Of a stretch of 64,000 nt of DNA, positions 8,261 to 17,246 are shown piece by piece; the first letter of the stretch is position 1, and each line of letters starts with the position of its first letter. Below the pieces are notes generated by a model that saw only the letters and a list, made by a program, of their open reading frames with translations, did no database searches and was not told the origin of the DNA. A program made the position numbers and the translations under genes. The stretch lies in assembly GCF_002846415.1 (NCBI RefSeq), contig NZ_PJMX01000001.1, forward strand, positions 1,798,001 through 1,862,000, in the 5' to 3' direction. This stretch comes from Streptomyces sp. TLI_146 (GTDB taxonomy: Bacteria > Actinomycetota > Actinomycetes > Streptomycetales > Streptomycetaceae).

Positions 8261-8330
8261 CCTCGGGCAAGGGCAAGGGCCCCGCCCGGGCCGAAGACCA
8301 GACAAGTCGCAGCCGTCCAGGCCCGCCCCC

Positions 8331-9254
8331 CTACCCCTTGCTCGACCCCAAAGTGAGCCCCGCGATGAAGTGCCTCTGCAGCAACAGGAACACCAGCACC
8401 GTCGGCAGCGCCACGATCACCGAGCCCGCCGCCAGCAGGTTGTAGTCCGTGAAGAACTGGCCACGCAGGTTGTTCAGCGCCGAGGTGACCGGGAGTTTGT
8501 CGCCGTCGGACATGAAGACCAGGGCCCACAGGAAGTCGTTGTACATCCAGGTGAACTGGAGCGTGGCCAGGGCCGCGAGGGCCGGGCGGCACAGGGGCAG
8601 GGTGATGCGCCAGTACTGGGTCCACACGCCCGCGCCGTCGACGATCGCCGCCTCCAGGATCTCCTGCGGCAGGGTGCGCATGAAGTTGGCCAGGACGAAG
8701 ACGCAGAAGCCGATCTGGAAGCCGATGTGGACGAGGATGACGGCCCAGTACGAGTCGAACATCGTCATCGAGTCGGACATCCAGTACGGCAGCGGGATGC
8801 GGTTGAACAGCACGTACAGCGGGGTGACGATGACCTGCTGGGGCAGCAGGTTCCCGGCCGTGAACAGCATCAGCAGCACGATGCCGCCGCGCAGCTTGAG
8901 GCGGGAGACCGCGAAGGCCACGAACGAGGCGAGGAACAGCGTCACCAGTACGCCCGGCACCGCGATGATCAGCGTGTTGACGAAGTACTTCGTCATGCCG
9001 GAGTCGCTGAAGGCCTGTTTGTAGTAGTCGAAGGAGAGGTGCTTGGGGAGGGAGAAGTAGCCGTACTTCGAGGTCTCGTCGTAGGGACGGAGGGAGGCGT
9101 AGACCGCGAGGAGCAGCGGGGCCAGGAACGCCAGTGAGACGGTCATCAGGAAGACGTGCACGCCCAGGCGGCCGGAGCGCACCCGGCGGCGCCGGGCCCG
9201 GGGCGGCGCGGGCCGGGCGGTGACGGGGGCGACGGGTGCGGTGTCCACGGTCAT
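8331..9254 (-). CDS. Carbohydrate ABC transporter permease (MalG type)
   Basis: 307 aa with six predicted membrane segments and the EAA loop EAAIVDGAGVWTQYWRITLPL, which docks on the shared ATPase. It follows the MalF-type permease with a 4-bp ATGA overlap, so the two are translationally coupled, and is the last gene of the operon. No ATPase gene is nearby; a multitask ATPase such as MsiK, as known for Streptomyces sugar importers, is expected to energise it. The substrate is a sugar or oligosaccharide not identifiable from the sequence. Confidence 0.93.
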   Translation of the reverse strand: MTVDTAPVAPVTARPAPPRARRRRVRSGRLGVHVFLMTVSLAFLAPLLLAVYASLRPYDETSKYGYFSLPKHLSFDYYKQAFSDSGMTKYFVNTLIIAVPGVLVTLFLASFVAFAVSRLKLRGGIVLLMLFTAGNLLPQQVIVTPLYVLFNRIPLPYWMSDSMTMFDSYWAVILVHIGFQIGFCVFVLANFMRTLPQEILEAAIVDGAGVWTQYWRITLPLCRPALAALATLQFTWMYNDFLWALVFMSDGDKLPVTSALNNLRGQFFTDYNLLAAGSVIVALPTVLVFLLLQRHFIAGLTLGSSKG

Positions 9255-10165
9255 CGGCTCTTCTCCCCTCGGATCTCCTGGACCAGGTACGTCACGACGA
9301 ACCCGAGGGAGACGGTCAGCAGCACGACGGCGATGGCGGAGCCGAAGCCGATGCGGCTGGCCTCGCCGATGATGTTGTCGGTGACGAGCACGGAGAGCAC
9401 TTCGAGCCCGTTGCGGCCGTGGTTGACCGCGTACACGATGTCGAAGGCCCGCAGCGACTCGATGACGGTGATCACGCCGACGATCACGTTGACCGGGCGC
9501 AGGGTCGGCAGCACGACCCGGAAGAACGTCTGGGCCTCGCCCGCGCCGTCGATCGCCGCCGCTTCCTTGAGCGTGGGGTCCACGGCCTTCAGCCCGGCCA
9601 GGTAGAGGATCATCACGTAGCCCGTGTGCCGCCAGGCCGCCGCCAGCAGGATCATCCAGATGTTGAGGTCCGGGTCGCCCAGCCAGTCGGTCGGGTTCTG
9701 CTTGTCGCCGAGGAGCGCGTTCAGGGCGCCCTGGTCGCGGGAGAAGACCAGTTGGGCCATGAAGCCGACGACGGCGAGCGACAGCACGACCGGCATGTAG
9801 AGCGTCGACTGGTAGAAGCGGCTGAAGCGGACGCCCCGGTCGATCAGTACGGCGAGCAGCAGCCCGAACGGGACGGCGACGAGGCCGAGGAAGGCCAGCC
9901 ACATGAGGTTGTGGCGGACCGCCGGCCAGAACGGCGGGTAGTTGGTGAAGATGTTGGTGTAGTTCTCCGTACCGACCCATTTGACGTCGCCGATCCCGTC
10001 CCAGCTGGTGAAGGAGAGGACGACGGAAGCGAGGGTCGGGCCCCACACGATGGCGAGGTCGAGCAGAACGGGTATGCCCAGCAGCACGCCGAGAACGACG
10101 AGGTCGCGGGCGGTGAACCGCCGCGGTCCTCGTCGTCCGGCGCGCCGTGCGGAGATGAGCGCCAC
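9251..10165 (-). CDS. Carbohydrate ABC transporter permease (MalF type)
   Basis: 304 aa from the GTG at 10165, chosen because GGAG lies 9 nt upstream; an in-frame TTG at 10201 is less likely. About six membrane helices and the EAA loop EAAAIDGAGEAQTFFRVVLPTLRP. It forms a heterodimeric channel with the following permease. It is separated from the binding-protein gene by 209 bp of repeat-rich DNA, so expression of the permeases is probably lower than that of the binding protein. Confidence 0.92.
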   Translation of the reverse strand: MALISARRAGRRGPRRFTARDLVVLGVLLGIPVLLDLAIVWGPTLASVVLSFTSWDGIGDVKWVGTENYTNIFTNYPPFWPAVRHNLMWLAFLGLVAVPFGLLLAVLIDRGVRFSRFYQSTLYMPVVLSLAVVGFMAQLVFSRDQGALNALLGDKQNPTDWLGDPDLNIWMILLAAAWRHTGYVMILYLAGLKAVDPTLKEAAAIDGAGEAQTFFRVVLPTLRPVNVIVGVITVIESLRAFDIVYAVNHGRNGLEVLSVLVTDNIIGEASRIGFGSAIAVVLLTVSLGFVVTYLVQEIRGEKSR

Positions 10166-10204
10166 GGCTGAGTACTCCAAGTCGGTGCGGGGGTTGGCCA
10201 ATCA

Positions 10205-10374
10205 ACATCCGTCAGTTGCCAGTTGTCGACTGCCAGGTGTCGGCCGTCAGTTGTCGACTGTCAGTTGTCAGCGGCTATCTGTCAGCCGACCGACGACAGC
10301 CGACACTTGAAATCTGTCATCTGGCGGCTGACGGCTGACAATCAGCAACTGACATCCGTCACCTGTCAGTCCAC
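10205..10374. repeat. Degenerate GTCAGTTGTC repeats between binding-protein and permease genes
   Basis: The spacer contains several imperfect copies of (GT)CAGTTGTCGACTG in its left half (about 10211, 10220, 10246, 10260) and inverted versions such as GGCTGACAATCAGCAACTGACA in its right half. TGTCAGTTG at 10259-10267 pairs with CAACTGACA at 10346-10354, so the transcript can fold into a long imperfect hairpin. By analogy with intergenic hairpins in other binding-protein operons it may stabilise the upstream mRNA or partly terminate transcription. Confidence 0.65.
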
Positions 10375-11724
10375 TCAGTCCGCGACAAAGATCGTCTTCC
10401 TCTGCCGCTCAATGTCGTTGACCAGCCCATCCACGTCATTCGGGTTGCCGATGAACTTCTGGAGTGCCGGGATCATCACGGTCGAGGAGAAGTCCGGCCG
10501 GGTGTCGCGGTCCATGAACTGTGAGATCTGCTTGGCGCCGGAGATCAGCTCCACGGACTTCTTCTGGAGCGCGCTGTACTTGGAGGTGTCCGCCCCGCTG
10601 TTGACCGCGATGTTGTTGGGGTCACTGGCGAGGTAGATGTCCTCGGCCTTCGGCGTCGCGAGCCACTTCAGGAGGTCCTTGGCGCTCTCCATGTTCTTCG
10701 CGTGCTTCAGGTTCTTGGAGTTCTTGGCGAGCAGGAACCCGTCGATGGGCGCCTCGACCGCGTCCAGACCGTGTTCCGGGTTGATGACCGGGAACGGGAA
10801 GAAGTCGATGTCGTCCTGCTCGGACACCGGGAACTGCTGCCCCGCGTGCGGCAGTCCGAAGACCGCCATGCCCGTCTCCTTCTTCTGAAGGCTCTGCGCG
10901 GCCTCCTGCCAGGTACGGCCGTTGGCGCCCTTCTGGCAGTACGGAAGGATCCTGCGCCAGGTGTCGAAGACCTCCTTGACCCGCTTGTCCGTCCAGGCCT
11001 CCTTGCCGGCCATCAGGTCGCGGTGGAAGTCGTAACCGTTGGTGCGCATGTTGATGTAGTCGAACGTGCCCATGACGGGCCAGCCGTCCTTGTCGCAGAA
11101 CGCGATCGGTACGAGCTTGTCCTTCTGCATCTGCCTGGCGAGCGCGATGTACTCGTCGAGCGTCTTGGGCGCCTGGTACCCGTGCTGCTGGAAGACGCTT
11201 TTGCGGTGGAAGACCGCCCATGGGTAGTAGTAGTACGGCGTGAGGTACTGCTTGCCGTCCTCGCCCGTCGACTGCGCCTTCAGCGCCGGTGAGAAGCCCT
11301 GGAAGTTCTGCCACAGGTCGCTGATGTCGTGCAGCAGCCCCTTCTTGGCGAAGAACTGCATGCGGTTCCCGGCGAACCACATGAAGACGTCGTCGGGCTT
11401 GCCCTGGAGATAGCGGTTGATGTTCTCCTGGAAGGTGTTGTGGTCGACGGTGTTGACCTTGACCGTGCGGCCTTCCTCGGACTGCTGCCCGTACGCCTTG
11501 AAGGCGTCCGCGAACGCCTTCTTCGGCACCGCGTCCGACGAGTTGGAGCCCAGCCGGATCGTTTTCGCGTCGCCCCCGGGCCCGCTGTCGCAGGCGGAGA
11601 GCAGTGAGGGGAGGGTGACCGCCCCGGCGCCGAACGCGGCGCTCCGCAGGAGACCGCGTCGGGACATCCGATGTCCCGCCACGCTCCCGGGCACAGCAGG
11701 ACCTTTGAACGATGACTGCGCCAT
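10375..11724 (-). CDS. Extracellular solute-binding lipoprotein of a sugar ABC transporter
   Basis: 449 aa. ATG at 11724 has GGAGG 5 nt upstream. The N-terminus carries a twin-arginine type signal (MSRRGLLRSAAFGAGAV) ending in the lipobox LSAC at about residue 45, so it is probably a Tat-exported lipoprotein. The mature part is a family-1 extracellular solute-binding protein (FAGNRMQFFAKKGLLHDIS, YYYPWAVFHRKSVF). It captures a sugar for the two permeases downstream. A LacI-type palindrome lies 98 bp upstream of its start. Confidence 0.93.
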   Translation of the reverse strand: MAQSSFKGPAVPGSVAGHRMSRRGLLRSAAFGAGAVTLPSLLSACDSGPGGDAKTIRLGSNSSDAVPKKAFADAFKAYGQQSEEGRTVKVNTVDHNTFQENINRYLQGKPDDVFMWFAGNRMQFFAKKGLLHDISDLWQNFQGFSPALKAQSTGEDGKQYLTPYYYYPWAVFHRKSVFQQHGYQAPKTLDEYIALARQMQKDKLVPIAFCDKDGWPVMGTFDYINMRTNGYDFHRDLMAGKEAWTDKRVKEVFDTWRRILPYCQKGANGRTWQEAAQSLQKKETGMAVFGLPHAGQQFPVSEQDDIDFFPFPVINPEHGLDAVEAPIDGFLLAKNSKNLKHAKNMESAKDLLKWLATPKAEDIYLASDPNNIAVNSGADTSKYSALQKKSVELISGAKQISQFMDRDTRPDFSSTVMIPALQKFIGNPNDVDGLVNDIERQRKTIFVAD

Positions 11725-11821
11725 GTCCCCCTCCTTCGGGGTGCAACCCAACACAACCGAACGCGTGGCTTGGATCACACCCCCAAGTGAGGGGGACGTC
11801 AAGGGTTTTGACGCGACTCCG

Positions 11822-11834
11822 GGTAACCGTTACC
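11822..11834. promoter_or_regulatory. Palindromic operator upstream of the sugar-binding-protein gene
   Basis: GGTAAC-C-GTTACC is a perfect 13-bp palindrome about 98 bp before the binding-protein start. Its half-sites resemble those of the palindrome at 12979, so both are good candidates for the LacI regulator encoded at 13098. This is inference from symmetry and position. Confidence 0.6.
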
Positions 11835-11951
11835 AGTTCTATTCCAACAGACTCCAACAAGCTCTACCGCAAACGCGCGTCGGCGAAGCAGAGCGATATG
11901 GGGCGTCGAATCAGGTCATCCGGCATGGATACGGAGGAAGGTGACGAGGAG

Positions 11952-12914
11952 TCACCTTCCCGCCCGCACCGCCCGGCGGGCAGTCGTCGGAGCGCTGGCC
12001 GCGGCGGCCGCGGCGCCGACCAGACCCGCGTCCGTACCCATCAGGGCGGGGGCGACCTTGAGGCCCTGGACGAAGGAGAGCGTGGCGTAGTCCTGGAGGG
12101 CGCGGCGCAGCGGCGCGAACAGGATGTCGCCCGCTCCGGCGACTCCCCCGCCGATCACCGCGATCTCGATCTCCGTCAGGGTCGCGGTCGCCGCGATGCC
12201 CGCCGCGAGCGCCTGCGCGGCCCGCTCGAACGAGGCCAGCGCGACCGGGTGCCCGGCGCGGGCGGCGGCGGCCACCGCGGCGGCCGAGGTGTCGCCGTCG
12301 GGCCCCGGCGTCCAGCCGCCCTCCAGCGCGCGGCGGGCGATGTTCGGGCCGCTGGCGATCCGCTCCACACAGCCGCGCGCCCCGCACGGACAGGGATCGC
12401 CGTCGAGGTCCACGCTGATGTGGCCGATGTGACCGGCGTTGCCGGTGGGGCCTGGGTGGAGGCGGCCGCCGAGGACCAGACCGCCGCCGACGCCGGTGGA
12501 GACGACCATGCACAGCGCGTTGTCGTAGCCGCGGGCCGCGCCCAGCCAGTGCTCGGCGGCGGTCATCGCCACCCCGTCGCCTACGAGCTCGACGGGGAGC
12601 CCGCCGGTCGCCTCCCGTACCCGCGTCACCAGCGGAAACCCCCGCCAGCCGGGGATGTTGACCGGGCTGACCGTCCCGTTGGACGCGTCGACCGGGCCCG
12701 CGCTGCCGATCCCGAGCGCCGTGACCCGCCCCCACAGCGCGGATCCGGCCAGCTCCGCGAGGACCTCGTCGACGGCTCGCGCCACCGTCTCGCCGTCCTC
12801 CTGCGCGGGGGTCGCCCGCTGGGTCCGTACGAGCAGGCGGCCGTCTGCGTCCACCAGCGCCCCGGCGATCTTGGTGCCGCCGATGTCGAGCGCGGCGACG
12901 AGGTCGGTCTGCAT
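11952..12914 (-). CDS. ROK-family sugar kinase
   Basis: 320 aa. The N-terminal phosphate loop DIGGTKIAGALVD, the ROK signature with CPCGARGCVER (zinc-binding Cys cluster, about residues 173-183), the GNAGHIGH catalytic segment and the GGGVAGAGD motif are all present. There is no DNA-binding domain, so it is a kinase rather than a NagC-type repressor. It should phosphorylate the sugar (glucose-like or an N-acetylhexosamine) delivered by the adjacent importer. Start ATG at 12914 with AGGAG about 11 nt upstream. Divergent from the LacI regulator. Confidence 0.9.
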   Translation of the reverse strand: MQTDLVAALDIGGTKIAGALVDADGRLLVRTQRATPAQEDGETVARAVDEVLAELAGSALWGRVTALGIGSAGPVDASNGTVSPVNIPGWRGFPLVTRVREATGGLPVELVGDGVAMTAAEHWLGAARGYDNALCMVVSTGVGGGLVLGGRLHPGPTGNAGHIGHISVDLDGDPCPCGARGCVERIASGPNIARRALEGGWTPGPDGDTSAAAVAAAARAGHPVALASFERAAQALAAGIAATATLTEIEIAVIGGGVAGAGDILFAPLRRALQDYATLSFVQGLKVAPALMGTDAGLVGAAAAAASAPTTARRAVRAGR

Positions 12915-12978
12915 CGGTGTCGGATCTCCTGGTGGGCGAGGGTGCCAAGCGGGTCGGAGGAACAGTCTCCATTCACCT

Positions 12979-12990
12979 GACAACGTTGTC
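12979..12990. promoter_or_regulatory. LacI-type operator between kinase and regulator genes
   Basis: GACAACGTTGTC is a perfect 12-bp palindrome with the central CG typical of LacI/GalR operators. It lies in the 183-bp region shared by the divergent ROK kinase and LacI genes, where binding would repress both. Confidence 0.7.
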
Positions 12991-13097
12991 CAGGGCCTAT
13001 GCTCGACGCCACACCACGATCCACTCGGATCCGCCCCGGACACCCCGCGCACAGCGCCCGGGCCCGCTGAGCCCCCGACGACGACAGGACACCGCAC

Positions 13098-14135
13098 GTG
13101 GCCGAGACCGCCCGCCACCATGAGCCCCGCTATGGCATCCGGCCCACCATGAAGGATGTCGCCGCCCGCGCCGGTGTCGGGCTGAAGACGGTCTCCCGGG
13201 TGGTCAACGGCGAGGCCGGGGTCACCCCGGACACCGAGCGCCGGGTGACGGAGGCCATCGACGCGCTGGGCTTCCGCCGCAACGACAGCGCGCGCGTGCT
13301 GCGCAAGGGCCGCACCGCCTCCATCGGACTGGTCCTGGAGGATCTGGCCGACCCGTTCTACGGGCCGCTCAGCCGCGCGATCGAGGAGGTCGCCAGGGCG
13401 CACGGGGCGCTGCTGATCAACGGCTCCAGCGCCGAGGACCCCGACCGCGAGCAGGAGCTGGTGCTCGCGTTCTGCGCACGGCGGGTCGACGGGCTGATCG
13501 TGATTCCGGCGGGCGGCGACCACCGCTATCTGGAGCCCGAGATAAAGGCCGGGGTCGCGACCGTGTTCGTGGACCGTCCGGCCGGGCGGATCGACGCCGA
13601 CGCGGTGCTCTCCGACAGCTTCGGCGGCGCCCGCGAGGGCGTCGCGCACCTGGTGGCGCACGGCCACCGCAGGATCGGCTTCATCGGCGACCAGCCGCGC
13701 ATCCACACCGCCACCGAGCGTCTGCGCGGCTACCGGGCGGCGATGGAGGAGGCGGGGCTGCCGGTGGCGGACGCCTGGGTCGCGCTCGGCTCCACCGAGC
13801 CGGAGCGGGTCCGCGCGGCCGCCGAGTCGATGCTCAGCGGCCCCGAGCCCGTCACCGCGATCTTCGCGGGCAACAACCGGGTGACCGTGACGGCGGTACG
13901 GGTCCTGGCGGGCCGGGAGCAGCCAGTCGCCCTGGTCGGCTTCGACGACATCGAGCTGGCCGATCTGCTCGGCATCACCGTCATCTCGCAGGACTCCGCG
14001 ACGCTGGGCCGCACGGCGGCGGAACGGCTCTTCCGCCGCCTCGACGGCGTCGACGAGGCCCCCGCGCGCGTGGTGCTGCCCACCACCCTGATCGCGCGGG
14101 GCTCCGGCGAGATCCCGCCGCCCGCCGGCGGCTAG
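13098..14135 (+). CDS. LacI/GalR-family transcriptional repressor
   Basis: 345 aa from a GTG start. The HTH and hinge are at residues 17-65 (MKDVAARAGVGLKTVSRVVNG... RRNDSARVLRKGRT), followed by a periplasmic-binding-protein-like ligand domain (ASIGLVLEDLADPFYGPL, GHRRIGFIGD, FAGNN, VGFDDIELADLL). It most likely senses the imported sugar or its phosphate and represses the ROK kinase/ABC operon and itself through the nearby palindromes. Confidence 0.93.
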   Translation: MAETARHHEPRYGIRPTMKDVAARAGVGLKTVSRVVNGEAGVTPDTERRVTEAIDALGFRRNDSARVLRKGRTASIGLVLEDLADPFYGPLSRAIEEVARAHGALLINGSSAEDPDREQELVLAFCARRVDGLIVIPAGGDHRYLEPEIKAGVATVFVDRPAGRIDADAVLSDSFGGAREGVAHLVAHGHRRIGFIGDQPRIHTATERLRGYRAAMEEAGLPVADAWVALGSTEPERVRAAAESMLSGPEPVTAIFAGNNRVTVTAVRVLAGREQPVALVGFDDIELADLLGITVISQDSATLGRTAAERLFRRLDGVDEAPARVVLPTTLIARGSGEIPPPAGG

Positions 14136-14142
14136 TCCCGGT

Positions 14143-15858
14143 TCAGCAGACCGGCAGCCCCGGCACCGGCGCGTTGTTGGCGCCGCCCTTGAGGTAGACC
14201 ACGCTCACGTAGACGTTGGTGTTGCCGCTGTCGTCGTCGGTGCGCGCCCAGTACGTGTTGGTCCACTTCCCGTACGTCTCGCGGCGGCCCAGGTCGACCT
14301 GGCAGTAGAAGTAGTTGGTGCCCGCGTTGAGCACGCCCATCTCGCCGCCGTCGTACCGGTAGCTCTTCGCGGTGCGCCACACCTGGCAGTTGGACTTGCC
14401 CCCGCCGATGGACTGGCAGGACGGGGCGGGCGTGGAGCCCGTGCCGCCGCCCGCCGCGCCCCCGGCGCCGCCCGGGGTGGCGGTGGCGTGGCCGCCCGTG
14501 GGCGCCTTGCCCGGGGTCGTGCCGCCCTTCTCGCCGGACCCCGTGCCTCCCGTACCGCCCTTGCCGTCCTTGGCGGGGCGGCTCGCGCCGGGCGAGGCGG
14601 AGGCGCGGCCGTCCTTGCCGGTCGGCCCGGGGCTCGCGGCGCTCGCCCCGCCGCCGTTCCACGCGCCGCCCGTGCCGTCCTGGGCGCCGGACGCCGAGGG
14701 GCTCGCGCCGGACGCCGAGCCGACGGCCTGCTGCCGGGTGCCGTCGTCGTCCCCGGTGCCGACCAGGGCGTAGGTGACACCGGCGCCCGCGAGGACGACG
14801 GCCGCGACGCCCGCCGCGACCAGGGCGCGCCCGCGTCCCCGGGGCGGCTGCACGGTCGTCGTCGGCTGCTGGGTGACGACCGGGCCGAAGCCCTGGGGCC
14901 GGTGCGGCAGCACGTCCCGTACGGTCGCCTCGCGCGGCGGCGCGACGGGCCGCGGCGCGGGCACCTGCGGGAGGCCCGGGTCCCGGCCCTCGGCCACCGC
15001 CGCCAGCATCCGGGCCGCCGTGTCCGCGTCGGGGCGGCGGGCCGGGTCCTTGTGCATCAGCTCGCGCAGCACGGGCCCGAGCCGCCCCGCCCGTACCGGC
15101 TCGGGCAGCGGTTCCGCCACGATCGCGGAGAGCGTCGACCAGGTGGAGGTGCGGCGGAACGGCGAGGAGCCCTCCACCGCCGCGTACAGCGTGGCGCCCA
15201 GCGCCCAGACGTCGGAGGCGGGGCCGGGGTCCTGGCCCTGGGCGCGCTCGGGCGCCAGGTAGTCGAGGGAGCCGACCAGTTCGCCACTGCGGGTCAGATG
15301 GGTGGCCGAGCCGTCGCCCGGGTCGTCCATGGCGGCGATGCCGAAGTCGGTGAGCACGACCCGGCCGATCGGGGTCTCCCCTGCTCTAGCGGAGCCGAGA
15401 GCTTGGGGACTCTCCAGCAGGATGTTGCCGGGCTTCACGTCCCGGTGCAGGACACCCGCGCGGTGGGCGGCGGCGAGCGCCTCCAGGACCCGGGCCCCTA
15501 TGGCGGCCGCCTCGCGCGCGTCCAGCGCGCCGCGCTCGGCGAGGACGCCGTCGAGCGAAGGCCCCTCGACGAGCTCCATCACGATCACCGGGCGGCCCTC
15601 GTGCTCGGTGACGTCGTGCACGGCGACGACCCCGGGGTGGCGCACGCGCGCGGCGGCGCGGGCCTCGCGCTGCATGCGCAGCCGCAGATCGCCCAGTTCG
15701 GGCGCGGACATGTCCGAATACGTACGCAGTTCCTTGACCGCGACCTCGCGGCCCAGCACCTCGTCGACGGCGCGCCAGACGACGCCCATGCCGCCCCGGC
15801 CCAGCTGCTCGATCAGCCGGTAGCGGCCCGCAAGCCGGTCGTTCTCCCCCGAAGACAC
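14143..15858 (-). CDS. Membrane Ser/Thr protein kinase with a Gly/Ser-rich stalk and Cys-containing ectodomain
   Basis: 571 aa from the GTG at 15858. Kinase domain at about residues 13-275: glycine loop LGRGGMGVV, VAVKEL lysine, HRDVKPGNI catalytic loop, DFG, and APERAQG. A single membrane helix (ALVAAGVAAVVLAGAGVTYALV) follows near residue 345, then about 110 residues of Gly/Ser/Ala/Thr-rich linker and a C-terminal domain of about 90 residues with Cys at the start, middle and last position (SCQS, NCQVW, FYCQVD, PVC). There are no PASTA repeats. The ectodomain probably senses a wall or extracellular signal; I do not recognise it. It converges with the LacI gene 7 bp away. Confidence 0.9.
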   Translation of the reverse strand: MSSGENDRLAGRYRLIEQLGRGGMGVVWRAVDEVLGREVAVKELRTYSDMSAPELGDLRLRMQREARAAARVRHPGVVAVHDVTEHEGRPVIVMELVEGPSLDGVLAERGALDAREAAAIGARVLEALAAAHRAGVLHRDVKPGNILLESPQALGSARAGETPIGRVVLTDFGIAAMDDPGDGSATHLTRSGELVGSLDYLAPERAQGQDPGPASDVWALGATLYAAVEGSSPFRRTSTWSTLSAIVAEPLPEPVRAGRLGPVLRELMHKDPARRPDADTAARMLAAVAEGRDPGLPQVPAPRPVAPPREATVRDVLPHRPQGFGPVVTQQPTTTVQPPRGRGRALVAAGVAAVVLAGAGVTYALVGTGDDDGTRQQAVGSASGASPSASGAQDGTGGAWNGGGASAASPGPTGKDGRASASPGASRPAKDGKGGTGGTGSGEKGGTTPGKAPTGGHATATPGGAGGAAGGGTGSTPAPSCQSIGGGKSNCQVWRTAKSYRYDGGEMGVLNAGTNYFYCQVDLGRRETYGKWTNTYWARTDDDSGNTNVYVSVVYLKGGANNAPVPGLPVC

Positions 15859-15926
15859 CGCTGCCCCGTTCCCTGTGGTGAGTGTGGTCGCGTCCAGGGT
15901 AAGGGGCGGCGGTGACAGCCCTCGGG

Positions 15927-17225
15927 CTACGGGGCGGTGACGGTGAGGGCCGCGCGGCGCGGGGAGGCGAAGCCGTCGAGGTCGGCGCGGGTGAGGCCGG
16001 TGAGGCGGGCGACCTCCTCGTTGTCGAGGGCGCCGCAGTCCAGGCCGCGCAGCAGGAACCCGCTGAGCGCCTTGGCGGTGGCGGGCTCGTCCATGACGTC
16101 GCCGCCGGCCTTGGCCACATAGGCGGCGAGGCGGGCCGCGGCCTGCTCCAGGCCCTCGCGGTAGAAGGCGTAGACGGCCGCGTACCGGGTCGGCAGGTGG
16201 CCCGGGTGCATGTCCCAGCCCTGGTAGTAGGCGCGGGCCAGGGCCCGGCGGGTCAGCCCGTAGTGGAGCCGCCAGGCCTCGTGGACATGGGCGGTGGAGC
16301 CGATCGGCAGGACGTTGGTGGAGCCGTCGGAGACCCGTACGCCGGTGCCCGCGGCGGCGACCTGCATCACGGCCTTGGCGTGGTCGGCGGCGGGGTGGTC
16401 GCTGGCCTGGTAGGCGGCGGAGACGCCCACGCACGCGCTGTAGTCGAAGGTGCCGTAGTGCAGGCCGGTCGCGCGGCCCTCGGCGGCGTCGATCATCCGG
16501 GCCACGGCGGCGGTGCCGTCGGCGGCCAGGATCGACTGGCTGGTCTCGATCTGGATCTCGAAGCCGAGCCGCCCGGCGGGCAGCGAGTGGGCCTTCTCGA
16601 AGGCCTCCAGGAGCCGTACGAAGGCGGAGACCTGTTCGGGGTAGGTGACCTTGGGCAGCGTCAGGACGAGGCCGTCGGGCAGGCCGCCGTGCTCCATCAG
16701 GCCGGTGAGGAAGACATCGGTGGTGCGGATGCCGCGGTCGCGTACCGCCGCCTCCATGCACTTCATACGGATGCCCATGTACGGGGCGGCCGTGCCGTTC
16801 GCGTACGCCTCGGCGATCAGCCGCGCGGCGCGGGCGGCGGCCGCGTCCTCCTCCGCGTCCGGGCGCGGGCCGTAGCCGTCCTCGAAGTCGACGCGCAGGT
16901 CCTCCACCGGCTCGCGCTCCAGCTTGGCGCGCACCCGCTCGTACACGGGCGCGGCCAGTTCACCGGCGATGCCGAGGACCTTGGCGAAGGAGGCGGCGTC
17001 CGGGGCGTGCTCGTCGAGGGCGGCCAGCGCCTGGTCGCCCCAGCCGCGCAGGGTGCCGGCGTCGAAGAGGTCACCGGGTACGTAGACGGTGTGCACGGGC
17101 TGGCGGGTGCCGGGGTCTCCCGGGTAGCGGCGGGCGAGCTCCTCGTCCACGGCCACCAGCGAGGCGCTGATCTCCTCGCTGACCGCGCCCGCGAGGCTCG
17201 TCGCCACCTTCTCCTGCTGACCCAT
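15927..17225 (-). CDS. HpcH/HpaI aldolase/citrate-lyase-like protein (DUF6986 type)
   Basis: 432 aa; ATG with GGAGGG 7 nt upstream. A TIM-barrel lyase related to CitE/HpcH: VDFEDGYGPRPDAEEDAA carries the acidic metal ligands near residue 113, LTLPKVTYPEQV and FEIQIETSQSIL the following strands, and DYSACVGVSA a later active-site loop. It is longer than typical CitE proteins, as in the DUF6986 group. It should cleave or condense a 2-oxo or CoA-linked acid using Mg2+; the substrate is unknown. Transcribed alone, downstream of the ETF terminator, with repeated boxes in its promoter. Confidence 0.8.
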   Translation of the reverse strand: MGQQEKVATSLAGAVSEEISASLVAVDEELARRYPGDPGTRQPVHTVYVPGDLFDAGTLRGWGDQALAALDEHAPDAASFAKVLGIAGELAAPVYERVRAKLEREPVEDLRVDFEDGYGPRPDAEEDAAAARAARLIAEAYANGTAAPYMGIRMKCMEAAVRDRGIRTTDVFLTGLMEHGGLPDGLVLTLPKVTYPEQVSAFVRLLEAFEKAHSLPAGRLGFEIQIETSQSILAADGTAAVARMIDAAEGRATGLHYGTFDYSACVGVSAAYQASDHPAADHAKAVMQVAAAGTGVRVSDGSTNVLPIGSTAHVHEAWRLHYGLTRRALARAYYQGWDMHPGHLPTRYAAVYAFYREGLEQAAARLAAYVAKAGGDVMDEPATAKALSGFLLRGLDCGALDNEEVARLTGLTRADLDGFASPRRAALTVTAP

Positions 17226-17246
17226 CCTGCACCCTCCGCACGTTCA

